Shown piece by piece: positions 1-7,722 of a DNA stretch of 64,000 nucleotides. A program made the position numbers and the translations under genes. The stretch spans positions 806,001 to 870,000 of the forward strand of contig NZ_CP063353.1 of the NCBI RefSeq assembly GCF_014931565.1, written 5' to 3'. Position 1 is the first letter of the stretch; each line of letters begins with the position of its first letter. The stretch comes from Clostridium sp. 'deep sea' (GTDB lineage: Bacteria > Bacillota > UBA994 > PWPR01). The notes under the pieces are model-generated. The model was not told the DNA's origin, did no database searches, and saw only the letters and a list, made by a program, of their open reading frames with translations.

Positions 1-420
1 ATCATGCGCCTTTGCAACAATAACATGGCCTTTGCCATTTTCAGTTTCTATATAAACTTCAATATACACCCCCATACCTTTATAGTCCCACTTTATTTCG
101 ATGTTGGCATGCTCCTGCGCAAATGCTCTTACAAAGTCTTCGTCTGGGTTTTTCATATTCTTCAAGACTTCTAAACCTAATTTGGATTGTCCATAAAAAG
201 CACCTAAAACTGCTGGCTCTAAAACGCCTCTAAAAACCGTACCTGGAGTAACAACCGCAATTGAGTTTTTATAGGTATCTTTATCCATAATGACTCTTAT
301 TTTTTTAGGTGTTCCACCCACAATATCTTTAGCTGCGCTTGTGGCAAAAGCAACAGATATTGGACCCGTACATCCTAAGGCAGGTTTTACTTCCTTTTTT
401 AATATATCTAATATCTCCAT
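1..420 (-). CDS. UPF0597 / L-cysteine desulfidase-like protein, partial
   Basis: The N-terminal 140 codons are present and the rest lies beyond the left edge of the window. The start is ATG at 418-420, with GGAG 8-9 bases upstream. The protein opens with MEILDILKKEVKPALGCTGP, very close to the conserved opening of the UPF0597 family (serine dehydratase alpha-like fold; E. coli CyuA/YhaM is a characterised L-cysteine desulfidase). Cysteine in the PALGCT motif is conserved in the family and probably belongs to the iron-sulfur site. A FadR-type regulator lies 117 bases upstream on the same strand, so the pair may be one transcript. Family is fairly sure; the cysteine substrate is inferred from the family. 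Confidence 0.8.
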   Translation of the reverse strand, partial: MEILDILKKEVKPALGCTGPISVAFATSAAKDIVGGTPKKIRVIMDKDTYKNSIAVVTPGTVFRGVLEPAVLGAFYGQSKLGLEVLKNMKNPDEDFVRAFAQEHANIEIKWDYKGMGVYIEVYIETENGKGHVIVAKAHD

Positions 421-537
421 TTTCAAAATCTCCAATCCTATAATATTTTATTAACATCTAACATTTGATACTGATTGCTCTGGTTTAAGTTCTTTAAATT
501 AACCTCTTGGCTATATACATTGCCTTAAATCTCTAGC

Positions 538-1245
538 TCAATAGTTTAATTGTTTTTTTAATTGCCTTTGAACTTCTTGCAAATGATCTCGCATGCTTTG
601 TTTTGCTGACTCAACATCATGATTAATAATAGCCTCATATATTTGTTTATGTTCTTTTTGCTCTTGTTGCCAGTAATCTTTCCAATAGAATTCTTGATTA
701 TTAAGTAAAAACGTTCTCACAGCTTTTAATTCTTTAAATATAGACTTCATCATATTTTCTAATAAAACATTACCACTTAGTTTTAAAATCTCGTGATGAA
801 AATTTATACCTGGGTTAACCGTATCTTTTTTATTCACTAAAGCACTTTCTAACTTTATCCATTTTTCTTTAAAACTATTTAAGGCTTCATCAGAAGCCCT
901 TGCTGCTGCAAACCCTGCTATTTCAACCTCTAAAATAGTTCGTACTTCCATGAGCTCTTTAATTGAAACACTTTGAATAGCCTCTAGCATAATATTTTTA
1001 TTCATTATAACTTCTGCAACTTTTACTGTAAGAAATGTGCCTTTTCCAGCCGTTGATTCAATAATGCCTGCAAGCTCTAATGATTTGGTAGCTTCCCTAA
1101 CACTATTGCGCCCTACACCGAGCAAACGTGATATTTCTGCTTCTGAAGGTAACTTATCACCCTTTTTATAATCACCACTTCTCAACAGATTTAAAATTTC
1201 ATCTATAACCTGTTCACTTAATGATACTCTTTTTATCTTTTTCAA
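538..1245 (-). CDS. GntR/FadR-family transcriptional regulator (FCD domain)
   Basis: This 235-residue protein has an N-terminal winged helix-turn-helix (about residues 8-75) with the GntR signature KLPSEAEISRLLGVGRNSVR. An all-helical FCD ligand-binding domain follows (about 90-225). FCD regulators sense small carboxylates or amino acids, often through a metal; the ligand here is unknown. The start is TTG at 1243-1245, preceded by AGGATGG. The gene lies directly upstream of the cysteine-desulfidase-like gene on the same strand, so a role in controlling that catabolic gene is a reasonable inference. Confidence 0.88.
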   Translation of the reverse strand: MKKIKRVSLSEQVIDEILNLLRSGDYKKGDKLPSEAEISRLLGVGRNSVREATKSLELAGIIESTAGKGTFLTVKVAEVIMNKNIMLEAIQSVSIKELMEVRTILEVEIAGFAAARASDEALNSFKEKWIKLESALVNKKDTVNPGINFHHEILKLSGNVLLENMMKSIFKELKAVRTFLLNNQEFYWKDYWQQEQKEHKQIYEAIINHDVESAKQSMRDHLQEVQRQLKKQLNY

Positions 1246-1591
1246 ATTTTACCATCCTATGTTTTTTATTCTTATAAAAATAGATATTTTTAATACCTAT
1301 AGTAATATATGATTATCCTACATTTGAAATTTTATCACTATAAAACTTTATGTCAATAGTTATATTATAAATTTGCTTATCAGCTCAAAAGCCCAATAAC
1401 ACTTTATATGTATATCAAAAAAAACTACCTATTGAACTAGCTAGTTTTTTTTATTATACAAAAATACACTCCTACTAGTATGCTAAACTTAACCATTAGC
1501 AATAAAGCAATTACTGAAATAACATAACGTTAAACAGTATACTAAGTATTTTAAAACGTATTTAATATTATTATTTATTTTTTTTGCTAAT
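1246..1591. other. 346-base gap between regulator and lipoprotein
   Basis: No convincing reading frame. It holds the regulator promoter (1329-1356) and, at about 1419-1455, an imperfect hairpin: two A-rich/T-rich arms containing ACTA-CTA and TAG-TAG. The hairpin is flanked by A and T runs on both sides and could act as a terminator for the lipoprotein gene at 1592-2308. The remainder is AT-rich sequence without visible signals. Confidence 0.5.
1329..1356 (-). promoter_or_regulatory. Probable promoter of the FadR-type regulator
   Basis: On the minus strand TTGACA (1351-1356) is followed after 16 bases by TAAAAT (1329-1334), a good sigma-A-like pair about 85 bases upstream of the TTG start. 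Seen by eye only. Confidence 0.5.
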
Positions 1592-2308
1592 TTATTTCTT
1601 TGTTAGTTTAATTTTTACATCATCTATATAGGCCTTTATTTCAATTTTAGTGTTTATCTCAATACCCACTAATAAATATAAATCAGTTTTATCTGTTGTA
1701 GTTACATCAAAACTAGATTCTAACATTTTATATTGATATGATTCATCATCACTATTTAATTTACCTATATTACCTAGTGTTTTAAAGTCTTTGCTATCTA
1801 CTCCTTTTTGTCCTATGTCTAAATTTAGTTTGTTAAGCTCATTTTCAGCATTTAACTTAGGCATATCCATAACTACCCCTGCTTTAACAAACACATTATC
1901 TACTGCCTCACTATTTTTACTAGGTACATTACTGGCTAATACTAGTGATAAATCCACTTTATAATTGGTATTTTTTATTAGTTTATCCTGATCATTTAAC
2001 TTTACATAGGTATACAAAAAAATCATATTGTTTATATTTTTGCCCTGTAACATTAGACCTTTGCTCTCTTGACCTGGTACAGGAATATCTTCATGAGCAA
2101 ATTTTAAGTTATACTCAGTACCAACTGTAACAACTGGTACATTAGCAAACTCGCCCTTCCAGCCTTCATCATTCTCATTAAATTTATAATTAATCTCTAC
2201 CGTATTTGTATCAGTTGGCGTAGGTTCTGTTGGAGCACTGTTATTACAGCCAACTAAAGCTACTGCTAACACTAAAATAACTATAATTGCTTTATTTTTA
2301 TTAATCAA
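1592..2308 (-). CDS. Putative lipoprotein of unknown function
   Basis: The best start is TTG at 2306-2308, because AGGTGGTGATA sits directly upstream as ribosome binding site; a longer frame from GTG at 2320 would begin inside that site. The product of about 238 residues begins with a short lysine-containing segment and a hydrophobic stretch ending in the lipobox VALVGC, so it should be lipid-anchored. A Thr/Pro-rich linker follows, then a predicted beta-rich domain containing FNENDEGWKGEF and ending in AYIDDVKIKL, a pattern common in carbohydrate-binding-like jelly-roll domains. No catalytic motif is visible. The gene is isolated, with no obvious operon partner. Confidence 0.7.
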   Translation of the reverse strand: MINKNKAIIVILVLAVALVGCNNSAPTEPTPTDTNTVEINYKFNENDEGWKGEFANVPVVTVGTEYNLKFAHEDIPVPGQESKGLMLQGKNINNMIFLYTYVKLNDQDKLIKNTNYKVDLSLVLASNVPSKNSEAVDNVFVKAGVVMDMPKLNAENELNKLNLDIGQKGVDSKDFKTLGNIGKLNSDDESYQYKMLESSFDVTTTDKTDLYLLVGIEINTKIEIKAYIDDVKIKLTKK

Positions 2309-2405
2309 ATTTATCACCACCTATAATTAGTATATCCAAGCACATAGTGATAAATTCTTACCTTAATACCAGTATTTTTAGTTTATGTAATAGCATTTAA
2401 TCACT

Positions 2406-2942
2406 TTAAACTAAATCAACTTTATATCTACTTACATAACTAACCTTTCGGTTTTTAAACACTGATTCATATAGATTAAGATGCTTTACTGTAAACTGTA
2501 CTTTATTTAAATTAGGCCATTCTTTTAACTCTTTATTAATGATGGCGTCTCGTACTAAAGTGATATGCGGCTTAAAGTTAAAGTCTTTTTTATCATTAAC
2601 TATTTCAGATAAACTATTATGGCATTGTTTTGCTAAAGCATTAAGTTTTACTAAATCACCTGCTAATCCTACCCAAATAATATTACCTTTTGTAGATTTA
2701 AAAGAACCCCATGTTGAGAGACATAAGTTAAATATTGCATTGCTACTGCCTACATTATCCATAATTTTCTTTATTTGTACAAGCTTATCACTGCTAATTT
2801 CACCCAAAAACTTAAGGGTAATATGTAAGTTTGCAGTATTAGTTATTCTATGTCGACTACAATTATTTTTAATAACTTGATGATTTAACTCTATCTCCCT
2901 TTTCGCACCCTTTGATAAATCAAGAGCAATAAATGTTCTCAT
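2406..2942 (-). CDS. thpR: RNA 2',3'-cyclic phosphodiesterase (LigT/ThpR family)
   Basis: The protein has 178 residues and both HxTx motifs that define the 2H phosphoesterase fold: HITL near residue 40 and HITL near 126. It opens with MRTFIALDL, typical of ThpR. The ATG at 2940-2942 is preferred over one two codons earlier because AAAGGA lies 8 bases in front of it. Members hydrolyse 2',3'-cyclic phosphate ends of RNA to 2'-phosphates in the cytoplasm; the first one found ligates tRNA halves in vitro. It is a single gene, diverging from the Nif3-like gene at 3056. Confidence 0.9.
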   Translation of the reverse strand: MRTFIALDLSKGAKREIELNHQVIKNNCSRHRITNTANLHITLKFLGEISSDKLVQIKKIMDNVGSSNAIFNLCLSTWGSFKSTKGNIIWVGLAGDLVKLNALAKQCHNSLSEIVNDKKDFNFKPHITLVRDAIINKELKEWPNLNKVQFTVKHLNLYESVFKNRKVSYVSRYKVDLV

Positions 2943-3055
2943 AATCATTTCCTTTCATAATGTTATTTTACTTTTAGTGCTTAAATTTTAAGCTTATTAA
3001 AGGTATAATATAGCATGTATTGAATTATAACCTATTTAGAATAAGGAGGATATCT

Positions 3056-3883
3056 ATGAATACCAAAGAAATTATGGATATTGCATTAGAACTTGCAGGT
3101 TTAACCGAAATTCCAGCAGATTCAGCTATATTGGTACCTGGTGAAAATATTAAAAAGGTTCTCGTTGGAGTAGATATGGGCACGGCAGAGCTTCTTTTAG
3201 CAAAAGAGTTAGGGGTAGACTGTGTTATTGGTCATCACCCTGTTGGCGGAACAGCACGAGCTAACTTTACAGAAGTGATGGACTCTCAAATAGATCGTAT
3301 GGTTAAAGCAGGTGTTCCTATTAATAAAGCTGAAAAGGCTTTAGCCAAAAAAAGAGGAAAAGTTGAAAGAGGTACCCATGTACGTAACTATGATACAGTA
3401 CATTCTGCAGCTAAATTATTAGGTATGCCTTTACTTAGTATTCACACACCCGCAGATATTTTAGCCGAAAACATTGTTCAAGAAGTTATGGACAAAGTTT
3501 ATGCTAAAAATAATAACTGTAAAATCTCTGACCTAATACATGCCTTAAATGAAATGCCAGAATACCAAAGAGATTTAAATAAACCTGTGGTACGTGTAGG
3601 CAGTAAAGAAAACTACAGTGGCAGACCATTTGTTACAATGGCTGGTGGTACTGGTGGTGGTCCAGATGTATTAAAGGCTTATTTTGAAGCAGGAGTTGGC
3701 ACTATAGTAGCTATGCATATTCCTGAAGAAGATATTAAAGCTGTTAAAGAGCAAAATATTGGCAACGTATTAGTTGCTGGCCACATGAGCAGTGACTCAG
3801 TTGGAATTAACGCTTTCTTAAAAGTGTTAGAAGATAAAGGTATTGAAGTAATACGCATGAGTGGAGTTATTGATCCTCATTAA
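3056..3883 (+). CDS. Nif3-like dinuclear metal-centre protein
   Basis: The start is ATG at 3056 with AAGGAGG six bases upstream, which excludes the longer in-frame reading. The 275-residue product contains GVDMGT, then GHHPVGG, and near the C-terminus GHMSSDSVG, resembling the metal-binding motifs of the NIF3/YqfO family. Members form toroidal hexamers with two metal ions per subunit, and their biochemical role is not settled. The long central insert of classical YqfO is absent, so this is the short form. It is monocistronic by layout, with a terminator-like hairpin just downstream. Confidence 0.78.
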   Translation: MNTKEIMDIALELAGLTEIPADSAILVPGENIKKVLVGVDMGTAELLLAKELGVDCVIGHHPVGGTARANFTEVMDSQIDRMVKAGVPINKAEKALAKKRGKVERGTHVRNYDTVHSAAKLLGMPLLSIHTPADILAENIVQEVMDKVYAKNNNCKISDLIHALNEMPEYQRDLNKPVVRVGSKENYSGRPFVTMAGGTGGGPDVLKAYFEAGVGTIVAMHIPEEDIKAVKEQNIGNVLVAGHMSSDSVGINAFLKVLEDKGIEVIRMSGVIDPH

Positions 3884-3892
3884 TCAATTACT

Positions 3893-3941
3893 AAAGGGAT
3901 AGTTGGGAATAATTTTTTTATTTGCTGGCTGTCCTTTTTTG
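3893..3941 (+). terminator. Possible terminator of the Nif3-like gene
   Basis: Arms AAAGG(G)ATAG and CTGTCCTTT enclose a long loop and run into TTTTTT. The stem has one bulged G and one G-T pair, so this is only moderate evidence. Confidence 0.45.
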
Positions 3942-3999
3942 CTATATAGAGCATTTTCGTTAAACATTAATTTACATACGTTATCTAAATCTCCACAAC

Positions 4000-4021
4000 G
4001 GAATCACACAGAGGTGATTCC
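4000..4021. repeat. Small perfect hairpin
   Basis: GGAATCAC and GTGATTCC form an 8-bp perfect stem with a 6-base loop, 60 bases before the long tandem repeat. There is no T-run, so a terminator is unlikely. Confidence 0.5.
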
Positions 4022-4080
4022 CTACTGACAAACAATTTTGACCAAATAAATCTTCCCCTACCCACATTAGGGTTTACTTG

Positions 4081-4626
4081 CGAAATTTTGTGGCAACGCT
4101 GAGACTATATTGACCTTAAACTTGTGAGAGTTTCATAATTGCTCGCTGTCAAGGCGCAGTAAATTTTGTGGACGAACATAATACGAGTAGTTTATGTTCT
4201 GTCACAAAATTTACTGTAACACCGAGAGCAACCAATTGTGGAACTCGAGCTTAAAATAATTTCAGAATTGATTGCTGTCAAGGCGACCAAATTTTTGCAG
4301 GCGAATGTAATACGAGTAGTATGCATTTGCTTGCGAAAATTTGTGGCAACACCGAGAACTTATTGACCTTAAACTTGTGAGAGTTTCAGAATTGCTCGCT
4401 GTCAAGGCGCAGTAAATTTTGTGGACGAACATAATACGAATAGTATATGTTTGGTCACAAAATTTACTGCAACGCCGAGAGCAACCAATTGTGGAACTCG
4501 AGCTTAAAATAATTTCAGAATTGATTGCTGTCAAGGCGACCAAATTTTTGCAGGCGAATGTAATACGAGTAGTATGCATTTGCTTGCGAAAATTTGTGGC
4601 AACGCCGAGAGCGATTAATTGTGGAA
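4081..4626. repeat. 253-bp tandem repeat made of paired hairpins
   Basis: The gap between the Nif3-like gene and the polymerase gene contains two near-identical 253-bp units (4081-4333, 4334-4586) and the start of a third (4587-4626) that reaches the polymerase stop codon. Each unit is itself two related half-units. The first half has a long hairpin with a perfect 14-bp outer stem (4157-4216 and 4410-4469). The second has a related imperfect hairpin (about 4287-4345 and 4540-4598). Both hairpin tips carry the core TACGA(G/A)TAGT, and both halves share GCTGTCAAGGCG before and CCGAGA after the stem. The frames through it look like shadows. Function is unknown; it could be a non-autonomous mobile repeat or a structured RNA. 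Confidence 0.9.
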
Positions 4627-6420
4627 TTATTTTTCGGACCAGTCTTGTGCTACTAACACCTCCACCTCAATCGGTACACTCTTAATATACACCTCACCAG
4701 CAGCCACCATCTCTTGTCTTACAATCTTTGCTAATATATTCGCATCATTCTCGTTGCATTCAACTACTATTTCATCGTGTACACAATTAGTGAGTTTACC
4801 AGAGGTACCTTTTAACCTATCAAACAATCTTATTAATGCCATTTTTAAAATATCGGCACCGGTGCCTTGAACTGGCGTATTGTATAGCTCAGATACAAAT
4901 CTTTGATCTGTTTTATAGTATCTTTTTCTGCCACTTAGTGTTTCGTTGTACTGCATATTATCGCCATTATTAGCTACTTTTTTATGCCAACTTGCTATAC
5001 CTTTATAGGTTTTAAAAAAAGATGCCCTTATATACTCGGCTTCTGCAAGGTTCATGTCTACACCATAACTTGATTTAGCATACTTCACCAAACCTCGTGA
5101 ACCCATGCCAAATACCAAACCAAAGTTTACAGCTTTTGCCTTTTGGCGATCTATTTTTGTGACATCTTTTTCTTGTTTATTAGATACTATTGAGGCCGTA
5201 ATTCTATGAATATCTTTACCTTCCACAAATGCCTTAATCATTTGTTGATCTTGACTTATCTCACTAATGATCCGCAACTCTACTTGGCTGTAATCGGCAA
5301 TAATTAGTTTTTTATGGGGTGGCGCTACTATTATTTTTCTAAAGTCACCTCGGGGTATGTTTTGTACATTAGGTCCTCCACAGCTCATTCGCCCGCTTGA
5401 GGCACCTATTTGAGAAAAGTTGGCATGCACCCTACCTGTTACAAGATTAGTTCGCTCTTGTAAAGGCCTTAACGCACTACTAATTATTCTTACTATGCTT
5501 TTATGACGTTGCAAAAGTTCAATTTCGGGATACTTTAAAGCATATTCTTTTAAGGCAGCCTCTCGAGTACTGGTAACTTGTATTCCCTTTTTGGAGAGAG
5601 CTTTTTCTATTTGTTGTGGTGACTGTAGATTTATTTCTCCAAAAAAATTTTTAATTTGTAACTTAATTTGCTGTTTTTCATTTAACAAATCACTATATTT
5701 TTGCTTTAATGCTAGTTTATCAACTTTTATACCATTATACATCATAGATGCCATGGCTTTAGTGCATTTAAACTCTAAATCAGCAACATAAACTAGCTTT
5801 TGCTCTACTATTTTTTTTATTAGCTTTTGCCTAAGATCCAATAAAACTGCAGCATCTTTTGCAGCATAATCTAGTTGAAGTGAGCTTAATAAATCAGAGC
5901 TCCAGTTACTGGTTTGCATTGTCTTACTTAAATAACAGCCTAACTCTCTTTCAGTAACTGCTGCCAAGTTGTGTCGGTAACCATAACCATTGTAAACAAG
6001 TTTACTGGCCAACATGGTATCAAAGATTGTACCAAAAGGAATATGATATTTTTCACTTAAAAATTTCAGCTCAAACACTGCATTATGAATTATTTTAACA
6101 GGTTTTTTGGCAGCAAATAGCTCCGTTAAAATTGCTATGTTAGGTACATGTTCTACATCTATTATATATACAGGCATACTATCAGCAGCCAATTGAATGA
6201 GTCTAATGCTATCACTATGGGGGTCTAAGCCACTTGTTTCTATATCTAACCCAATGGCTTTAGTTGTTAACAAACTGGGCAATACTTGTTTTACTTCCTG
6301 TTCAGTTCTTAACAGTTTGTAATTTGGGCATTTATAGGGTGGCAAATCTATTTTACTTACAATATTAATATCAGCAAAGCCAAGTTGCCCAGTTTCGGTA
6401 ATATTAATTGATTTGTCCAT
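4627..6420 (-). CDS. DNA polymerase family A with 3'-5' exonuclease, no 5' nuclease domain
   Basis: This 597-residue protein begins with a DnaQ-like exonuclease domain: DIET at 59-62, then IHNAVFELKFL, then YAAKDA, giving the expected acidic residues. The family A palm and fingers follow, with motif A DYSQVELRI, motif B RQKAKAVNFGLVFGMG and motif C VHDEIVVE. All catalytic residues appear intact. It is much shorter than classical Pol I (about 900 residues) because the N-terminal flap nuclease is missing; comparable stand-alone enzymes occur in phages and in some Gram-positive genomes. AAGGGGG precedes the ATG. The 3' end abuts the tandem hairpin repeat. Whether it is a second polymerase beside a full polA cannot be told from this window. 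Confidence 0.9.
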   Translation of the reverse strand: MDKSINITETGQLGFADINIVSKIDLPPYKCPNYKLLRTEQEVKQVLPSLLTTKAIGLDIETSGLDPHSDSIRLIQLAADSMPVYIIDVEHVPNIAILTELFAAKKPVKIIHNAVFELKFLSEKYHIPFGTIFDTMLASKLVYNGYGYRHNLAAVTERELGCYLSKTMQTSNWSSDLLSSLQLDYAAKDAAVLLDLRQKLIKKIVEQKLVYVADLEFKCTKAMASMMYNGIKVDKLALKQKYSDLLNEKQQIKLQIKNFFGEINLQSPQQIEKALSKKGIQVTSTREAALKEYALKYPEIELLQRHKSIVRIISSALRPLQERTNLVTGRVHANFSQIGASSGRMSCGGPNVQNIPRGDFRKIIVAPPHKKLIIADYSQVELRIISEISQDQQMIKAFVEGKDIHRITASIVSNKQEKDVTKIDRQKAKAVNFGLVFGMGSRGLVKYAKSSYGVDMNLAEAEYIRASFFKTYKGIASWHKKVANNGDNMQYNETLSGRKRYYKTDQRFVSELYNTPVQGTGADILKMALIRLFDRLKGTSGKLTNCVHDEIVVECNENDANILAKIVRQEMVAAGEVYIKSVPIEVEVLVAQDWSEK

Positions 6421-6559
6421 TATAGTACCCCCTTATAGCAGAAAATAATTTTATAGTTTTACGTAACAAAAAGAAGTCAATCTAAATATCTAATTAAATA
6501 TTACCATATATTTAGTTAGGCTTCATTTTATTTTTTCTATTAAGTTTATATTATCAAAA

Positions 6560-6578
6560 GGCGTGCAAAAAGCACGCC
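6560..6578 (-). terminator. Rho-independent terminator
   Basis: GGCGTGC and GCACGCC form a perfect 7-bp GC-rich stem with a 5-base loop, followed on the minus strand by TTTTG. It lies 16 bases after the stop of the gene at 6594-7118. Confidence 0.8.
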
Positions 6579-6593
6579 AAGTTTCCTGTAATT

Positions 6594-7118
6594 TTATTTT
6601 GATGCTACCTCTTGTAATGCTTTTTGAATAAAGTCTGCTAGTGGCATGTTATCAAAGGTAACAATACTGTAATCCATAAAATCTAATCTTATGCTAAAGA
6701 AGTTTAATATTAATTTATTATCCACAATATAATGAGTCTCAGTGTGTAGAGGTAATACAACTACTTCTAGCTCTTCAACATTACTATCAATATTTTCAAT
6801 TAAGCTAGAAATATTTAGAGTTTTAACTGGTTTTATCATTTCACGCATAAAATCTAAATCGTCCATCATCCACATATTGTTATTCCAAAACTTACGTTCA
6901 ATTTTAGAACCATCAAAGATTTCTCGATTAGAGATAGCGCTTAATGCTCTTCTTACTGACTCATCATTAAAATCTTCTGTATATACTGATTTCATGTTGG
7001 CGTCTTCAGCTATGGTCATTATATACTGCTCGCCTACTTTTTCACCATCTTTACTGGCTTCCCAAAAATAAATCATACTCTCTAACACATTTAAATCAAG
7101 TGTTACATTTGCCTTCAT
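6594..7118 (-). CDS. Conserved hypothetical protein
   Basis: The product has 174 residues, is acidic, and has no signal peptide or membrane segment. The ATG at 7116-7118 is preferred because AGAGGTG lies directly before it; a GTG three codons earlier is part of that binding site. It opens MKANVTLDLNVLESMIYFWE and reads as a mixed alpha/beta soluble protein. I recognise no catalytic motif. It starts 13 bases after the stop of the acetyltransferase at 7132-7596 and is followed by a strong terminator, so the two form a small operon. Confidence 0.65.
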   Translation of the reverse strand: MKANVTLDLNVLESMIYFWEASKDGEKVGEQYIMTIAEDANMKSVYTEDFNDESVRRALSAISNREIFDGSKIERKFWNNNMWMMDDLDFMREMIKPVKTLNISSLIENIDSNVEELEVVVLPLHTETHYIVDNKLILNFFSIRLDFMDYSIVTFDNMPLADFIQKALQEVASK

Positions 7119-7131
7119 ATTACGCACCTCT

Positions 7132-7596
7132 TTAAAGTTGTTTTTGATAAATATTATCTTCCCAATCGTTATCTAACTCTGCTAAAAGTTTAAATCCATT
7201 TTTTTTATATAATTTAGCAGCATCTTTAAATCTTCTAGAAGAATCCAGCCACAAATATTGGTATCCTTTATCTTTTGCAAAGCTCTCAGCTAACATGTAT
7301 AGTTTTTTACCTATACCTAAACCTCTGTAGTCTTTGTGTACATAAAGTCGTTTTAATTCAGCTATATTATTGTCTTTGTTTCTTATAGCTACAGTACCAA
7401 TTACATTTTTATTATCTACAGCTACCCAAAAAGATGATTTTTCATTATCATAACTACTTCCACTATTTAAGAGCTCTAAATCTTTTTGTAATCCGCCAAC
7501 GGATATCTTAAAATTATGCTCGGCTAATACTTCTTCTATAAGATTTTTTACTGACTTAAAATCACCTGAAGTATAACGTTTAAATTCAATATTCAT
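7132..7596 (-). CDS. GNAT family N-acetyltransferase
   Basis: The 154-residue protein has the single-domain GNAT layout. The acetyl-CoA loop is seen in RLYVHKDYRGLGIGKKL, with RGLGIG as the R-x-x-G-x-G signature. The C-terminal strand contains YKKNGFK, usual for the family. The start is ATG at 7594-7596 after GGGGGGAGGAAAAGG. The substrate cannot be read from the sequence. It is the first gene of a two-gene unit with the hypothetical protein downstream. Confidence 0.88.
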   Translation of the reverse strand: MNIEFKRYTSGDFKSVKNLIEEVLAEHNFKISVGGLQKDLELLNSGSSYDNEKSSFWVAVDNKNVIGTVAIRNKDNNIAELKRLYVHKDYRGLGIGKKLYMLAESFAKDKGYQYLWLDSSRRFKDAAKLYKKNGFKLLAELDNDWEDNIYQKQL

Positions 7597-7722
7597 ATAC
7601 CTTTTCCTCCCCCCATATATTAGCACATAATTAAGAACAAAAGCCATCTATTTAGGAATAAACTGTACAAGTTTGCTAGATATGATAAAATACTAATGTA
7701 AAACAAGTAATGGAGTTGAGAC

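Noticed and set aside
4081-4626. CRISPR-like repetition
   Set aside because: Units are 253 bp and contiguous with no unique spacers, and no cas genes are nearby.
4262-4685. Open frames of 88-105 codons on both strands
   Set aside because: They lie inside the tandem hairpin repeat, repeat the same peptide on each unit, and lack ribosome binding sites.
6471-6534. Long imperfect hairpin upstream of the polymerase gene
   Set aside because: The stem is AT-rich and interrupted; it could be a weak terminator, but the adjacent hairpin at 6560 already fills that role.
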